Shown here: positions 7,742 to 16,143 of the stretch, piece by piece
Position numbering within the stretch: the stretch's first letter is position 1
Layout of the letters: each line of letters begins with the position of its first letter
Source of the DNA: Hellea sp.
Lineage (GTDB): Bacteria; Pseudomonadota; Alphaproteobacteria; Caulobacterales; Maricaulaceae
NCBI GenBank assembly: GCA_029250925.1
Contig: JAQXEH010000015.1
Span: 1 to 42,717, forward strand
Reading direction: 5' to 3'
DNA length: 42,717 bases
Made by a program: the position numbers and the translations under genes
Notes under the pieces: model-generated
What the model was told of the DNA's origin: nothing
Databases searched by the model: none
Seen by the model: only the letters and a program-made list of their open reading frames with translations

Positions 7742-8966
7742 TCCTTCTGAAGAATTTTATAGAATTAAGCGCTTGCCACCCTACGTTTTTGCAGAGGTAA
7801 ATAAGCTTAAGGCTAAATTACGAAAAGAAGGAAAAGATATCATAGATTTTGGATTCGGCAATCCTGATAGTCCCACTCCTGATCATATTATAGCTAAACT
7901 TATTGAAACTGTCCAAAAGCCACGGACGACTGGCTATTCAGTATCTAAGGGTATTTCTGGACTCAGAAAATCAGCTGCGCGCTATTATAAAAGACGGTTT
8001 AATGTATCTTTGTGTCCCGAAAGTGAAATAATTGCGACAATAGGGTCTAAAGAGGGCTTTGCCAATTTAGCTCAGGCTATAACTGCACCAGGGGACATAA
8101 TATATGCACCCAATCCTTCTTACCCACTACATGCATATGGATTTATAATATGTGGCGGTATTATAAAGCCTATCAAAGCTATCACATCAGATGAGTATCT
8201 AACTGGAGTTAAAGAGGCATTGCTTAATGCAGATAAACCCCCGCTAGCGATAGTAGTCTGTTTTCCTTCAAACCCCACAGGACACACAGCAACGTTAGGT
8301 TTTTATAAAGAAATTGTGAAAATTGCCATAGACAATAATATTATAATACTTTCTGATCTAGCTTATTCTGAAATTTATTTTGATAGTCCACCCCCGTCCA
8401 TATTCGAAGTAGAAGGCGCTAAAAAAGTTGCCATAGAGACCATTTCTCTATCTAAAACTTACGCCATGGCTGGCTGGAGAATGGGTTTTGTAGTTGGGGC
8501 TAAACATCTTATATCTGCATTAGCTCGAGTTAAATCATACCTCGATTATGGTGCATTTACTCCCATACAAGTAGCTGCTTGCGCTGCTCTTGATGGCCCA
8601 CAAGACTGTGTAGTAAAATTTAGAAGCCTTTATAAAGAAAGAAGAGATGTTCTTATAGAAAGTTTTGAACGAGCAGGATGGCCAATTGAAGCGCCTCGCG
8701 CAGGTATGTTTGTTTGGGCACCTTTACCAAAAGGTATAGGTGAAACAAACTCACTAGAATTCTCCAAACGATTAATGGAAGAAGCCGCCGTAGCGGTATC
8801 ACCCGGTGTGGGGTTTGGTAGTAACGGTGAAGGATATGTGCGAATTGGATTAGTTGAAAATGATCAACGTATTAGACAAGCAGCTCGAAATATAAAACAA
8901 TTTTTGATTGATCTTAGAAACGAAAATACAAATAAAAGCCCCCAAAAGTCTCCAGAGATTTCATAA
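7734..8966 (+). CDS. PLP-dependent class I/II aminotransferase (AlaC / LL-DAP aminotransferase-like)
   Basis: The 410-residue fold-type I aminotransferase begins RIKRLPPYVFAEVNKLKAKL. The substrate loop is FGFGNPDSPTP, the Asn/Asp cofactor contacts lie in CFPSNPTGH and SDLAYSEI, and the PLP Lys241 is in SLSKTYAMAGWRMG. Closest known relatives are AlaC-type glutamate-pyruvate aminotransferases and LL-diaminopimelate aminotransferase-like proteins; substrate cannot be settled by eye. The ATG at 7734 is used; an ATG nine codons upstream adds atypical residues. In many Alphaproteobacteria this gene is followed by homoserine dehydrogenase, then glpX and recJ. Here homoserine dehydrogenase is absent and glpX follows after 16 bases. 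Confidence 0.9.
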   Translation: MNNPSEEFYRIKRLPPYVFAEVNKLKAKLRKEGKDIIDFGFGNPDSPTPDHIIAKLIETVQKPRTTGYSVSKGISGLRKSAARYYKRRFNVSLCPESEIIATIGSKEGFANLAQAITAPGDIIYAPNPSYPLHAYGFIICGGIIKPIKAITSDEYLTGVKEALLNADKPPLAIVVCFPSNPTGHTATLGFYKEIVKIAIDNNIIILSDLAYSEIYFDSPPPSIFEVEGAKKVAIETISLSKTYAMAGWRMGFVVGAKHLISALARVKSYLDYGAFTPIQVAACAALDGPQDCVVKFRSLYKERRDVLIESFERAGWPIEAPRAGMFVWAPLPKGIGETNSLEFSKRLMEEAAVAVSPGVGFGSNGEGYVRIGLVENDQRIRQAARNIKQFLIDLRNENTNKSPQKSPEIS

Positions 8967-8982
8967 CCGCGAAGGAAAAATA

Positions 8983-9936
8983 ATGTCGAGATCAGGTTTT
9001 AATAAAATGTTGGCTTTAAAAGCAGCATTTGTCACGGAAAGCGCAGCTATTGCATCGTATCATTGGATAGGTCGAGGAAATGAAAAAGCTGCTGACAAGG
9101 CAGCAGTTGATGCTATGCGTAATGAATTAAATAAAATAAATATCGATGGCGAAATAGTTATAGGTGAGGGGGAGCGTGATGAAGCCCCCATGCTATTTAT
9201 TGGAGAAAAGGTAGGAACTGGTGTTGGGCCAAAAATTGATATAGCTCTTGACCCGCTTGAGGGCACAACATTAACTGCAAAAAATATGGCTAATGCCCTT
9301 GCTGTAATGGCTTTTTCGCCAAGTGGAAGAATGCTTAATGCTCCAGATACATACATGGATAAAATTGCTATAGGCCCAGGATATGCTCCTGGTATTATAA
9401 ACCTTGATAATTCACCCACAGATAACATTTTAGCATTATCCTCTGCTAAAGGGGTTAAGCCGTCTGAAATTACTGTCTGTGTAATGGATAGAGACCGTCA
9501 CAAAGATTTGATCAATGAATTAAGGAATCTAGATGTCAAAATTTCTTTAATTACTGATGGAGATGTTCAGGGCATTATAGCCACTACTAATCCATCCACT
9601 AATATAGATATTTATATCGGAAGAGGAGGTGCACCTGAGGGTGTGCTAGCAGCGGCAGCATTGAGATGTGTAGGTGGTCAAATGGAAGGTCGATTGCATT
9701 TCAGAAACGAGGTGGAAATTGTAAGGGCTAGAAAAGTTGGAATTGATGATCTTGATAAAAAATACAATCTAGATGGTCTGGCATCAGGGCCTGCAATATT
9801 TTCTGCGACTGGTGTTACTACAGGAAGTTTATTAGATGGTGTACGGCTTGATAGCAATTACGTAAGCACTCATACATTAATAATGAATTCCATTGATGCA
9901 TCAGTACAAAAGTTAAGATCTCATAGACCTATATGA
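8983..9936 (+). CDS. glpX: Class II fructose-1,6-bisphosphatase
   Basis: The 317-residue phosphatase hydrolyses fructose 1,6-bisphosphate in gluconeogenesis; some homologues also act on sedoheptulose 1,7-bisphosphate. Metal and phosphate motifs visible are IGEGERDEAPMLFIGE (about residues 57-72), DPLEGT (about 89-94) and GRGGAPEGVLAAAALR. The ATG at 8983 follows GAAGG with about seven-base spacing. An in-frame upstream start at 8908 would overlap the aminotransferase and add a non-family segment, so I reject it. The gene overlaps recJ by four bases (ATGA), suggesting translational coupling. Confidence 0.96.
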   Translation: MSRSGFNKMLALKAAFVTESAAIASYHWIGRGNEKAADKAAVDAMRNELNKINIDGEIVIGEGERDEAPMLFIGEKVGTGVGPKIDIALDPLEGTTLTAKNMANALAVMAFSPSGRMLNAPDTYMDKIAIGPGYAPGIINLDNSPTDNILALSSAKGVKPSEITVCVMDRDRHKDLINELRNLDVKISLITDGDVQGIIATTNPSTNIDIYIGRGGAPEGVLAAAALRCVGGQMEGRLHFRNEVEIVRARKVGIDDLDKKYNLDGLASGPAIFSATGVTTGSLLDGVRLDSNYVSTHTLIMNSIDASVQKLRSHRPI

Positions 9937-11693
9937 TTGATGATAGCTTACTAGATGTAAATAGTTCATACTCTGGAAATAAATGGTCTCTGAGGTCAAC
10001 GGACGAGGAACTGATATCCTCTATCCAGAAAGACAATCAAATAGATTATATCACTGCGAGAATTATAGCCGGAAGGAAAATAAGCTTAGCGGATGTTCAA
10101 GACTTCCTAAATCCAAGTTTAAGAAAATTATTACCAGATCCGTCGTCAATGCAAGACATGGATAAGGCTGCCAAAATTATATTTAATGCGATAAAGAGCA
10201 ATAAAAAAATTACTATTTTTGCTGATTATGATGTTGATGGCGCAACATCGGCCGCGCAGCTAGTAAAATGGGCAAGAAACTTTAATAATGAATTAAAAAT
10301 TTATGTTCCTGACCGTATAAAAGAGGGTTATGGCCCATCAATTGAAGCATTTGAACATTTAAAGAAAAATGGGACTGAACTAGTCGTAACCGTTGACTGT
10401 GGCGCAGCTGCGCATTCGGCATTAGTAGCAGCTCAGGCATTAGATCTATCAATAATAGTTATCGATCACCATTTAATGGATGATGATATGCCACCAGCCG
10501 AGGCTTTGGTTAATCCAAACCGAATCGATGATAGCTCGAAACTTAATTATTTAGCTGCAGCAGGAGTCACATTCATGCTTTTAGTGGCATTGAACAGAGA
10601 GGCTAGAGTTCAGAACTATAAAAATATTCCAGATCTATTTGATTATTTAGATTTAGCAGCACTAGGAACTATATGTGATGTAGTGCCTCTTAAGGGACTA
10701 AACAGAGCAATTGTAAAACAGGGTCTTAAAGTCTTATCAAGAGAAAGTAATATTGGACTAAAATCATTAATGTTTGAAACAAATACTAAGTCCCCAATTA
10801 CCCCTTATCATTGCGGATTTGTTCTAGGGCCAAGAATCAATGCTGGGGGAAGAATAGGAAAGGCGAATATTGGTGCGGAATTACTAAGCACAGAAAACCC
10901 TCAATTAGCAATTAAGCATGCGCAAGAGTTGGATAGAGTTAATATAGAGCGTAGAATTATTCAGGATAAGATTTTAGATGAGGCATTGCTGAAGGCCTTC
11001 AGTGTAAATAAAACTAATTCAATTATAGTAGTAGGTATGGAGGGTTGGCATCCCGGGGTTATTGGCATCGTAGCTGGACGCCTTAAAGATAGATTTAATA
11101 AACCCGTTATTGTCATTGGTACAGATGAAAATGGAATTGGAAAGGGGTCCGGAAGATCAATTCAAGGGGTTGACCTAGGCAATGAAATAAAAAAATTAAA
11201 TGAGACAGGTTTATTGATTTCCGGTGGGGGGCATGAAATGGCATGTGGCCTCACAATAGAAAATAAATATATTAAAACTTTTCATGAAACTCTGGAGAGA
11301 AATTTAAGTGACAAGGTCAATAGTATAAGAAGTAAATTTTCTACGAAAATTGATGCTCTTTTGAATATTTCAGCAGTAAATAAGGACCTGATTAATTCAA
11401 TAAACCAAATAGGTCCTTATGGTTCTGGGAATCCAACTCCTACATTTGCGTTCGCAGAGTTACGTGTAGCCTATGCCGATAGAGTAAAAGGTGGTCATAT
11501 TCGTTGTAACTTCGAAGATAAAAATGGACAAAGAATCAAAGGTATTTGTTTTCGCGCAGAAGAAATGGGATTCGACGAGATACTTCTAAATGAAAGGAAT
11601 AGATACTTACATATAGTAGGAACCTTGAAAAAAAATACGTGGAATGGGCGTACTACTATAGATTTACAAGTAATAGATGTATCAAATTGCTAA
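9933..11693 (+). CDS. recJ: Single-stranded-DNA-specific 5'-3' exonuclease RecJ
   Basis: The 586-residue DHH-superfamily nuclease works in RecF-pathway recombination, base-excision and mismatch repair. The metal-binding motifs are ADYDVDGATSA (Asp98, Asp100, Asp102), VTVDCG (Asp155) and the DHH triad at residues 178-180. The DHHA1 domain carries SGGGHEMACG, and an OB-like C-terminal domain follows. Length is typical. It starts within the glpX stop codon (ATGA overlap). The aminotransferase-glpX-recJ order is an alphaproteobacterial arrangement. A short AT-rich gap separates it from tRNA-Glu. Confidence 0.96.
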   Translation: MIDDSLLDVNSSYSGNKWSLRSTDEELISSIQKDNQIDYITARIIAGRKISLADVQDFLNPSLRKLLPDPSSMQDMDKAAKIIFNAIKSNKKITIFADYDVDGATSAAQLVKWARNFNNELKIYVPDRIKEGYGPSIEAFEHLKKNGTELVVTVDCGAAAHSALVAAQALDLSIIVIDHHLMDDDMPPAEALVNPNRIDDSSKLNYLAAAGVTFMLLVALNREARVQNYKNIPDLFDYLDLAALGTICDVVPLKGLNRAIVKQGLKVLSRESNIGLKSLMFETNTKSPITPYHCGFVLGPRINAGGRIGKANIGAELLSTENPQLAIKHAQELDRVNIERRIIQDKILDEALLKAFSVNKTNSIIVVGMEGWHPGVIGIVAGRLKDRFNKPVIVIGTDENGIGKGSGRSIQGVDLGNEIKKLNETGLLISGGGHEMACGLTIENKYIKTFHETLERNLSDKVNSIRSKFSTKIDALLNISAVNKDLINSINQIGPYGSGNPTPTFAFAELRVAYADRVKGGHIRCNFEDKNGQRIKGICFRAEEMGFDEILLNERNRYLHIVGTLKKNTWNGRTTIDLQVIDVSNC

Positions 11694-11729
11694 ATTTATA
11701 AAAAAAAACGTAAAATATGTAAATTATTC

Positions 11730-11758
11730 TTGCAAGCAGTAGCACTGATATATATATC
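11730..11758 (+). promoter_or_regulatory. Possible promoter of tRNA-Glu
   Basis: TTGCAA (11730-11735) and TATATC (11753-11758) are separated by 17 bases, 17 bases upstream of the tRNA 5' end. The sequence is an alternating-AT stretch, so the exact -10 register is uncertain. Confidence 0.35.
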
Positions 11759-11775
11759 GCGGCTCACAGCTATGC

Positions 11776-11850
11776 GGTCCCTTCGTCTATCGGTTAGGAC
11801 GTCTGGTTTTCAACCAGGAAAGAGGGGTTCGATTCCCCTAGGGACTGCCA
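11776..11850 (+). tRNA. tRNA-Glu (anticodon TTC)
   Basis: A 75-base cloverleaf. The acceptor GGTCCCT pairs with AGGGACT (the first pair is G-U). The anticodon stem TCTGG/CCAGG holds the loop TTTTCAA, so the anticodon is TTC. The T arm is AGGGG-TTCGATT-CCCCT, the discriminator is G, and CCA is encoded. It lies between recJ and the DUF192 gene. Confidence 0.96.
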
Positions 11851-11906
11851 AGCCTTATAAATAATTTTCCATTGATATATTAGCTTGCGTTCTCTAACCA
11901 TTAATT

Positions 11907-12386
11907 ATGAATAAATATTTCTTATATATCTTTTTAGTTATGGCTTCATTTTTTGAGATTAGCGCTCAAACAGCTAAAGATGATGTTGTAAATTTCAGTG
12001 CACCGATAACTATTTATATTTCCTCTGGTCAAGAAAAACATGCTTTTAAAGTTGAGCGCGCAATTACTAAAGCGCAGCAAGCGAGAGGAATGATGTTTAG
12101 AGAAAAGATGAATAAGAATTCTGGCATGTTATTTGAGTTCAAAGAGCCTAAAATTGCTTCAATGTGGATGAAAAATACACAGCTTTCTCTGGATATCATA
12201 TTTATTAAAGGGAATGGTAAAATTCTTAAAATAGAGCATAGGGCCAAGCCCTTTACTTTGAGAAGTGCCTCATCAGAGGCTCCCGTAGCTGCAGTACTAG
12301 AAATAATGGGCGGGCGAGCAAATGAATTAGGTATTTCATCCGGGGATTTTGTTATTCATAATTTTTTTAACACAGAAAACGATTAA
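11907..12386 (+). CDS. DUF192 family exported protein
   Basis: The 159-residue protein has an N-terminal hydrophobic signal segment (about residues 3-20, ending near ISAQTA). A DUF192 domain spans about residues 45-155, with RGMMFREKMNKNSGMLFEF, MWMKNTQLSLDIIFI and AVLEIMGGRANELGI. DUF192 proteins are small periplasmic or surface proteins of unknown biochemical role. In Alphaproteobacteria the gene is often found next to tRNA-Pro(TGG) and the NDUFS4-like gene, exactly as here. The ATG at 11907 gives a sensible signal peptide. No catalytic role is inferred. Confidence 0.9.
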   Translation: MNKYFLYIFLVMASFFEISAQTAKDDVVNFSAPITIYISSGQEKHAFKVERAITKAQQARGMMFREKMNKNSGMLFEFKEPKIASMWMKNTQLSLDIIFIKGNGKILKIEHRAKPFTLRSASSEAPVAAVLEIMGGRANELGISSGDFVIHNFFNTEND

Positions 12387-12431
12387 CAGGCTTGCCTTTT
12401 ATTTCTACTAGGTTAAGACACCGAAATTAGT

Positions 12432-12508
12432 CGGGGCGTAGCGCAGCCTGGTAGCGCACCTGTTTTGGGAACAGGGGGTCGCAAGTTCGAATCTTGCCGC
12501 CCCGACCA
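12432..12508 (+). tRNA. tRNA-Pro (anticodon TGG)
   Basis: A 77-base cloverleaf. The acceptor CGGGGCG pairs with CGCCCCG. The D arm is GCGC-AGCCTGGTA-GCGC. The anticodon stem CCTGT/ACAGG holds the loop TTTGGGA, giving anticodon TGG. The T arm is GCAAG-TTCGAAT-CTTGC, with A discriminator and encoded CCA. It is the second proline tRNA in the window; acceptor and anticodon stems differ from the one at 3023, so it is not a recent duplicate. Confidence 0.97.
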
Positions 12509-12550
12509 ATATGAAACTTTGTTTTTATCTATTTAGTTTTTGTAGTTTGT

Positions 12551-12868
12551 ATGGTGGAGTTGAAATTGTTGGCTAAAATATACATACCTGCTTCATCAGC
12601 AATGACATCAGGTCGTAGCAAGCAAAACTGGGTATTAGAGTTTGATAAAAGCCTATCGATCAGTATAGATCCACTCACAGGAACAAAACGAAGTAAAAAC
12701 GTTATGTCGCAAGTCAATTTAGAGTTTAAGTCTCGCGATGAAGCTATAAATTATGCAAAAATGAATAACATTCCTCACAAGGTAATCGAAAGACAAGAAA
12801 TAAATCGTATTAAAAGATCATATGCAGATAACTTTTCTTATGATAGAAAAATTCCTTGGACGCATTGA
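12551..12868 (+). CDS. NDUFS4-like accessory subunit of respiratory complex I
   Basis: The 105-residue protein belongs to the 'ETC complex I subunit' (NDUFS4) family, an accessory subunit shared by mitochondria and Alphaproteobacteria. Visible family features are AKIYIPASSAMTSGRSKQNWVLEF near the start (split here by its own length), a central DPLTGTKRSKN-like segment, RDEAINYAKMNNIPHKVI, and the usual C-terminal ending DNFSYDRKIPWTH. In mitochondria it stabilises the NADH-binding peripheral arm; the bacterial role is inferred. ATG 12551 is used, though TTG at 12569, preceded by GGAG, is an alternative that would remove six residues. It is flanked by tRNA genes. Confidence 0.88.
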   Translation: MVELKLLAKIYIPASSAMTSGRSKQNWVLEFDKSLSISIDPLTGTKRSKNVMSQVNLEFKSRDEAINYAKMNNIPHKVIERQEINRIKRSYADNFSYDRKIPWTH

Positions 12869-12875
12869 ACTCTAA

Positions 12876-12952
12876 GGGTCCGTAGCTCAACTGGATAGAG
12901 CAGCCGCCTTCTAAGCGGCAGGTTGCAGGTTCGAGTCCTGCCGGGCCCGCCA
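12876..12952 (+). tRNA. tRNA-Arg (anticodon TCT)
   Basis: A 77-base cloverleaf. The acceptor GGGTCCG pairs with CGGGCCC (one T-G pair). The anticodon stem GCCGC/GCGGC holds the loop CTTCTAA, so the anticodon is TCT, reading AGA/AGG. The T arm is GCAGG-TTCGAGT-CCTGC, with G discriminator and encoded CCA. It starts seven bases after the NDUFS4-like gene and is probably co-transcribed with it. Confidence 0.97.
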
Positions 12953-12970
12953 TGACCACCAGTAATGATT

Positions 12971-14119
12971 TTAATCAAGCTTTAATTTTAATAACGATTT
13001 TTCAATATCTTTTTTAAGGTCTTCTAGATTTTCCAAGCCGCAAGCGAACCTTACCAAAGGTCCAGTAAATTTATCAGATTTCTCTCTAATCAGTTGAGGG
13101 TCACAGTTTATACATAAGCTCTCATAACCGCCATATGAAAAACCAATTCCAAATAATTCAAGTCTATCTATAAACTTATTAACTTCATTTTCTGAGCAAG
13201 GCTTAAATACAGCGCTGAAAATGCATCCTCCTCCAGTAAAGTCTCTTTTCCATAGTTCATGGTCTGGATGGCTTATGTGTGCAGGGTGTATAACTTGGGA
13301 AACCTTACTTTGCTCATTAAGCCATTTAGCCAGACTTAAGCTTGTTTCTTCCTGTTGCTTAAATCTTGTAACCAAAGTTCTGAAGCCCCTTAATATACCA
13401 TACACATCATCTGGGGATACAGAGTTTCCCAGATGCTTGGCTGTTTGCTTCACTTTTTTAGCTATTTCTTTTGTTCGGCTAATTGCAACTCCGCACATTA
13501 TGTCACTATGCCCTCCAAAATACTTTGTCGCTGCATGACAGCTAATATCTACGCCGTGATTTAAAGGATTAAAGCTTAATCCTGCTGACCAGGTGTTATC
13601 GATTAAAGTAAATATATTATTCTTTTTGGCAATTTTTACTATTGCAGGGACATCTTGAATTTCGAAAGATAATGAGCCAGGACTTTCCATGATAATTAAT
13701 TTAGTCGATTTTTTAATAAGATACTCAATATCACACCCAATGCGTGGATTGTATAGTTCAGTTTCAATTCCCATACTTAATAAAAATTGCATACAGAAGT
13801 TTTTAATCGGTCCATAAGAGGAGTCTGTAAGCAGTACATGGTCACCTGTTTTTACTAAAGACAAAATAGCTACAGTGCATGCAGCTAAGCCTGAAGGAAA
13901 TATTGTGGTTTCTACACCATCTTCTAAAACATTAAATGCATGTGCTAATGCATCATGAATTTCACTCCCATGCCTGCCATAACCTCTAATATCAGACCTA
14001 TAAAGATCCTTTGAGTTATTAAAAAGTAAAGTTGACGCTTTTGTTATGTCGTGATTAACAGAAGTTGCAGTCCCTATTTTAGGTCTTGATATGTGGGAAA
14101 ATTGAGTTTCTTTTTTCAT
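12971..14119 (-). CDS. metC: Cystathionine beta-lyase
   Basis: The 382-residue Cys/Met-metabolism PLP enzyme cleaves cystathionine to homocysteine, pyruvate and ammonia in methionine synthesis. It follows the E. coli MetC pattern along its length: IFPSGLAACTVAILS, ESPGSLSFEIQDVPAIV, LIDNTWSAG, the PLP-lysine segment AATKYFGGHSDIM, ELWKRDFTGGGCIFS and FSYGGYESL. I chose the ATG at 14119 (MKKETQFSHISRPK) because longer forms (from 14191) overlap the upstream gene and add residues atypical of MetC. It lies 56 bases after the cysteine synthase gene on the same strand, likely one sulphur amino-acid operon. Confidence 0.93.
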   Translation of the reverse strand: MKKETQFSHISRPKIGTATSVNHDITKASTLLFNNSKDLYRSDIRGYGRHGSEIHDALAHAFNVLEDGVETTIFPSGLAACTVAILSLVKTGDHVLLTDSSYGPIKNFCMQFLLSMGIETELYNPRIGCDIEYLIKKSTKLIIMESPGSLSFEIQDVPAIVKIAKKNNIFTLIDNTWSAGLSFNPLNHGVDISCHAATKYFGGHSDIMCGVAISRTKEIAKKVKQTAKHLGNSVSPDDVYGILRGFRTLVTRFKQQEETSLSLAKWLNEQSKVSQVIHPAHISHPDHELWKRDFTGGGCIFSAVFKPCSENEVNKFIDRLELFGIGFSYGGYESLCINCDPQLIREKSDKFTGPLVRFACGLENLEDLKKDIEKSLLKLKLD

Positions 14120-14175
14120 AATGTTTTCTTGTTTATATAGTAATATTTTATATCCTGTATTTATCGAAATATATA

Positions 14176-15162
14176 TTAGCTTTGCATCCATCTTGGTACT
14201 GGTAAACCTTTTTCAATCAAAAAATTTGGATTATATATTTTCGACTGATAGCGCTGTCCGTGGTCACATAAAATCGTAACTATAGTATTCCCGCGTCCCA
14301 TGTCTTCGGCCATTCTTATGGCCCCCGCAATGTTAATACCTGATGAACCGCCCAAACATATTCCTTCGTCTTTATTTATGTCAAATATTATATTCAGCGC
14401 CTCCTTATCTGAAATTCTGTAGGCATCATCAATAACTATGCCCTCGAGGTTTTTTGTTATTCTGCCTTGACCAATTCCTTCTGTAATTGAAGAGCCTTCG
14501 GATAATAATTCACCGGTTTTATAATAGCTAAACATCTTCGAACCAAACGGGTCTGCAAGTGCTATCTTTATATTAGGATTGAGTTGCTTTAATGATAATG
14601 AAACACCGCCAAGTGTACCACCTGAGCCTATAGCACAAATAAATCCATCTATATTTCCAGATGTTTGGCTGTAAATTTCTGGACCTGTTCCAATGATATG
14701 AGCCTCACGGTTCGCTATATTATCAAATTGATTAGCCCAGATCGTATTAGCACTATCATCTGAAATTTTTTGTGAGACATGGATATAGTTATTAGGGTTT
14801 GAATATGGTACGGCATTAACTTCAATAAGCTCAGCTCCATATAGCCTTATGGCAGATTTTTTTTCTTCACTCTGTGTATTGGGCATTACAATTTTACATT
14901 TATAGCCAAGAACAGAGCATATCATAGCTAGTCCAATGCCTGTATTACCTGCTGTTCCTTCAACAACAGTTCCGCCAGGAGAAAGGCTGCCGTCTAACTC
15001 AGCCCTTTTTATTATGTTTAGCGCCGCCCTGTCTTTTATAGATTGACCAGGGTTCATAAATTCAGCTTTACCCAATATTTCACAACCTGTTTTATTAGAT
15101 GCACCTTTTAGACGTATAAGAGGAGTGTTTCCTATCAATTCTATCAGCGATTTTGATTTCAT
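14176..15162 (-). CDS. cysK: Cysteine synthase A family PLP enzyme
   Basis: The 328-residue fold-type II PLP enzyme is likely O-acetylserine (thiol) lyase, making cysteine from O-acetylserine and sulphide. The PLP Lys43 sits in NPGQSIKDRAA. The phosphate and substrate loop is EGTAGNTGIGLA, the glycine-rich loop is AIGSGGTLGG, and GGSSGINIAGA is near the end. The ending LIEKGLPVPRWMQS is like the longer alphaproteobacterial CysK type. Because metC follows, a cystathionine beta-synthase role is a possible alternative. The ATG at 15162 is chosen for GGAG nine bases upstream; an ATG at 15183 adds seven residues. Divergent from kdsA. Confidence 0.9.
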   Translation of the reverse strand: MKSKSLIELIGNTPLIRLKGASNKTGCEILGKAEFMNPGQSIKDRAALNIIKRAELDGSLSPGGTVVEGTAGNTGIGLAMICSVLGYKCKIVMPNTQSEEKKSAIRLYGAELIEVNAVPYSNPNNYIHVSQKISDDSANTIWANQFDNIANREAHIIGTGPEIYSQTSGNIDGFICAIGSGGTLGGVSLSLKQLNPNIKIALADPFGSKMFSYYKTGELLSEGSSITEGIGQGRITKNLEGIVIDDAYRISDKEALNIIFDINKDEGICLGGSSGINIAGAIRMAEDMGRGNTIVTILCDHGQRYQSKIYNPNFLIEKGLPVPRWMQS

Positions 15163-15261
15163 ATTATCATGCTCCAATTGCATAATTATCTCTGTTAACT
15201 ATATAATTTTTCATGATTTATTTATTAAAAACTTAAACATATTCTGTACAGACACTGATAT

Positions 15262-15284
15262 ATTATTATACAGTGTATAATAAT
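15262..15284. promoter_or_regulatory. Perfect palindrome overlapping the kdsA start codon (candidate operator)
   Basis: The left arm ATTATTATACA (15262-15272) and right arm TGTATAATAAT (15274-15284) are exact reverse complements around one central G. The last two bases of the right arm are the first two of the kdsA ATG. A second perfect palindrome, TCTGTACAGA, is at 15243-15252, and ACACTG/CAGTGT (15252-15257 and 15271-15276) form another inverted pair. No ribosome binding site is visible for kdsA. The site could be a repressor operator or an mRNA hairpin over the start codon. Confidence 0.55.
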
Positions 15285-16143
15285 GAACAAAGCAAATAAA
15301 ATAATTAATTTACCGCTACCAGTTGGTGGGAAGTGCTTAATTAGTAATAGTAACCGTTTAACGGTCATAGCAGGCCCCTGCGCAATGGAGAACCGTGATC
15401 ATGCATTAATGATCGCAGAAAAACTTAAAAACTTGAGTGATAATCTCGAAATTAATATTATTTATAAATCTTCTTTTGATAAAGCAAATCGTACGAGTAT
15501 ATCCTCTAATAGAGGTATTGGCCTTGATAGGGCTTTACCAATATTTGATGAAATTAGAAAAACATTTAATATGGCTTGTTTAACTGATGTTCACAGCCCC
15601 GATCAAGCCTTACGGGTATCAGAGGTGGTTGATATATTGCAAATTCCAGCATTTCTTTGTCGACAAACAGATTTACTTACTGCAGCTGCTAAAACAGGCA
15701 AAATCATAAATATTAAAAAAGGTCAATTTTTAGCACCAGATGATATGTCAAATGTTGTTCAAAAAGTTTTAGAAAGTGATAACCCTAATGTTCTTCTTTG
15801 TGAAAGGGGTACTTCATTTGGCTATAATACACTTATAACTGATTTTCGTGGTTTAACTACCATGAAAAAATACGGACCAGTTATATTTGATGCAACTCAT
15901 TCTGTCCAACAACCAGGTGGTTCAGGCAAAACAAGCTCTGGGCAAAGAAGGTTTGTTCCAACATTGGCTAGGGCAGCTGTATCAATAGGCGTAGCTGGGG
16001 TATTTATCGAAACACATCAGGACCCAGATATGGCCCCATCTGATGGGCCCAATATGGTTCCACTGAACAAATTTAAAGAGTTATTAATTGACATTATGAA
16101 ATTCGATAATCTTGCAAAAAACAATCAAATTACTGAATTATAG
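15283..16143 (+). CDS. kdsA: 3-deoxy-8-phosphooctulonate (KDO 8-P) synthase
   Basis: The 286-residue enzyme condenses phosphoenolpyruvate with arabinose 5-phosphate to KDO 8-phosphate, the committed step to the KDO of lipopolysaccharide inner core. Signatures are IAGPCAMENRDHAL (about residues 29-42), KSSFDKANRTS (63-73), LTDVHSPDQA, QIPAFLCRQTDLL and FDATHSVQQPGG. The start ATG is forced: the next Met is inside the conserved GPCAMEN motif. No Shine-Dalgarno is visible and the start codon lies in a perfect palindrome. It is away from the pyrG and eno genes that often neighbour it. The 3' end overlaps the convergent DUF3089 gene by 14 bases. Presence implies a Gram-negative outer membrane with LPS. 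Confidence 0.96.
   Translation: MNKANKIINLPLPVGGKCLISNSNRLTVIAGPCAMENRDHALMIAEKLKNLSDNLEINIIYKSSFDKANRTSISSNRGIGLDRALPIFDEIRKTFNMACLTDVHSPDQALRVSEVVDILQIPAFLCRQTDLLTAAAKTGKIINIKKGQFLAPDDMSNVVQKVLESDNPNVLLCERGTSFGYNTLITDFRGLTTMKKYGPVIFDATHSVQQPGGSGKTSSGQRRFVPTLARAAVSIGVAGVFIETHQDPDMAPSDGPNMVPLNKFKELLIDIMKFDNLAKNNQITEL

Noticed and set aside
3023-12508. The two tRNA-Pro genes as ends (att sites) of an integrated element
   Set aside because: Acceptor and anticodon stems differ, anticodons differ (GGG and TGG), and the region between them holds only housekeeping genes with no integrase or phage gene.
15163-15282. SAM or other sulphur riboswitch before cysK-metC
   Set aside because: The AT-rich gap has palindromes on the kdsA side but no recognisable SAM riboswitch core or terminator before cysK.
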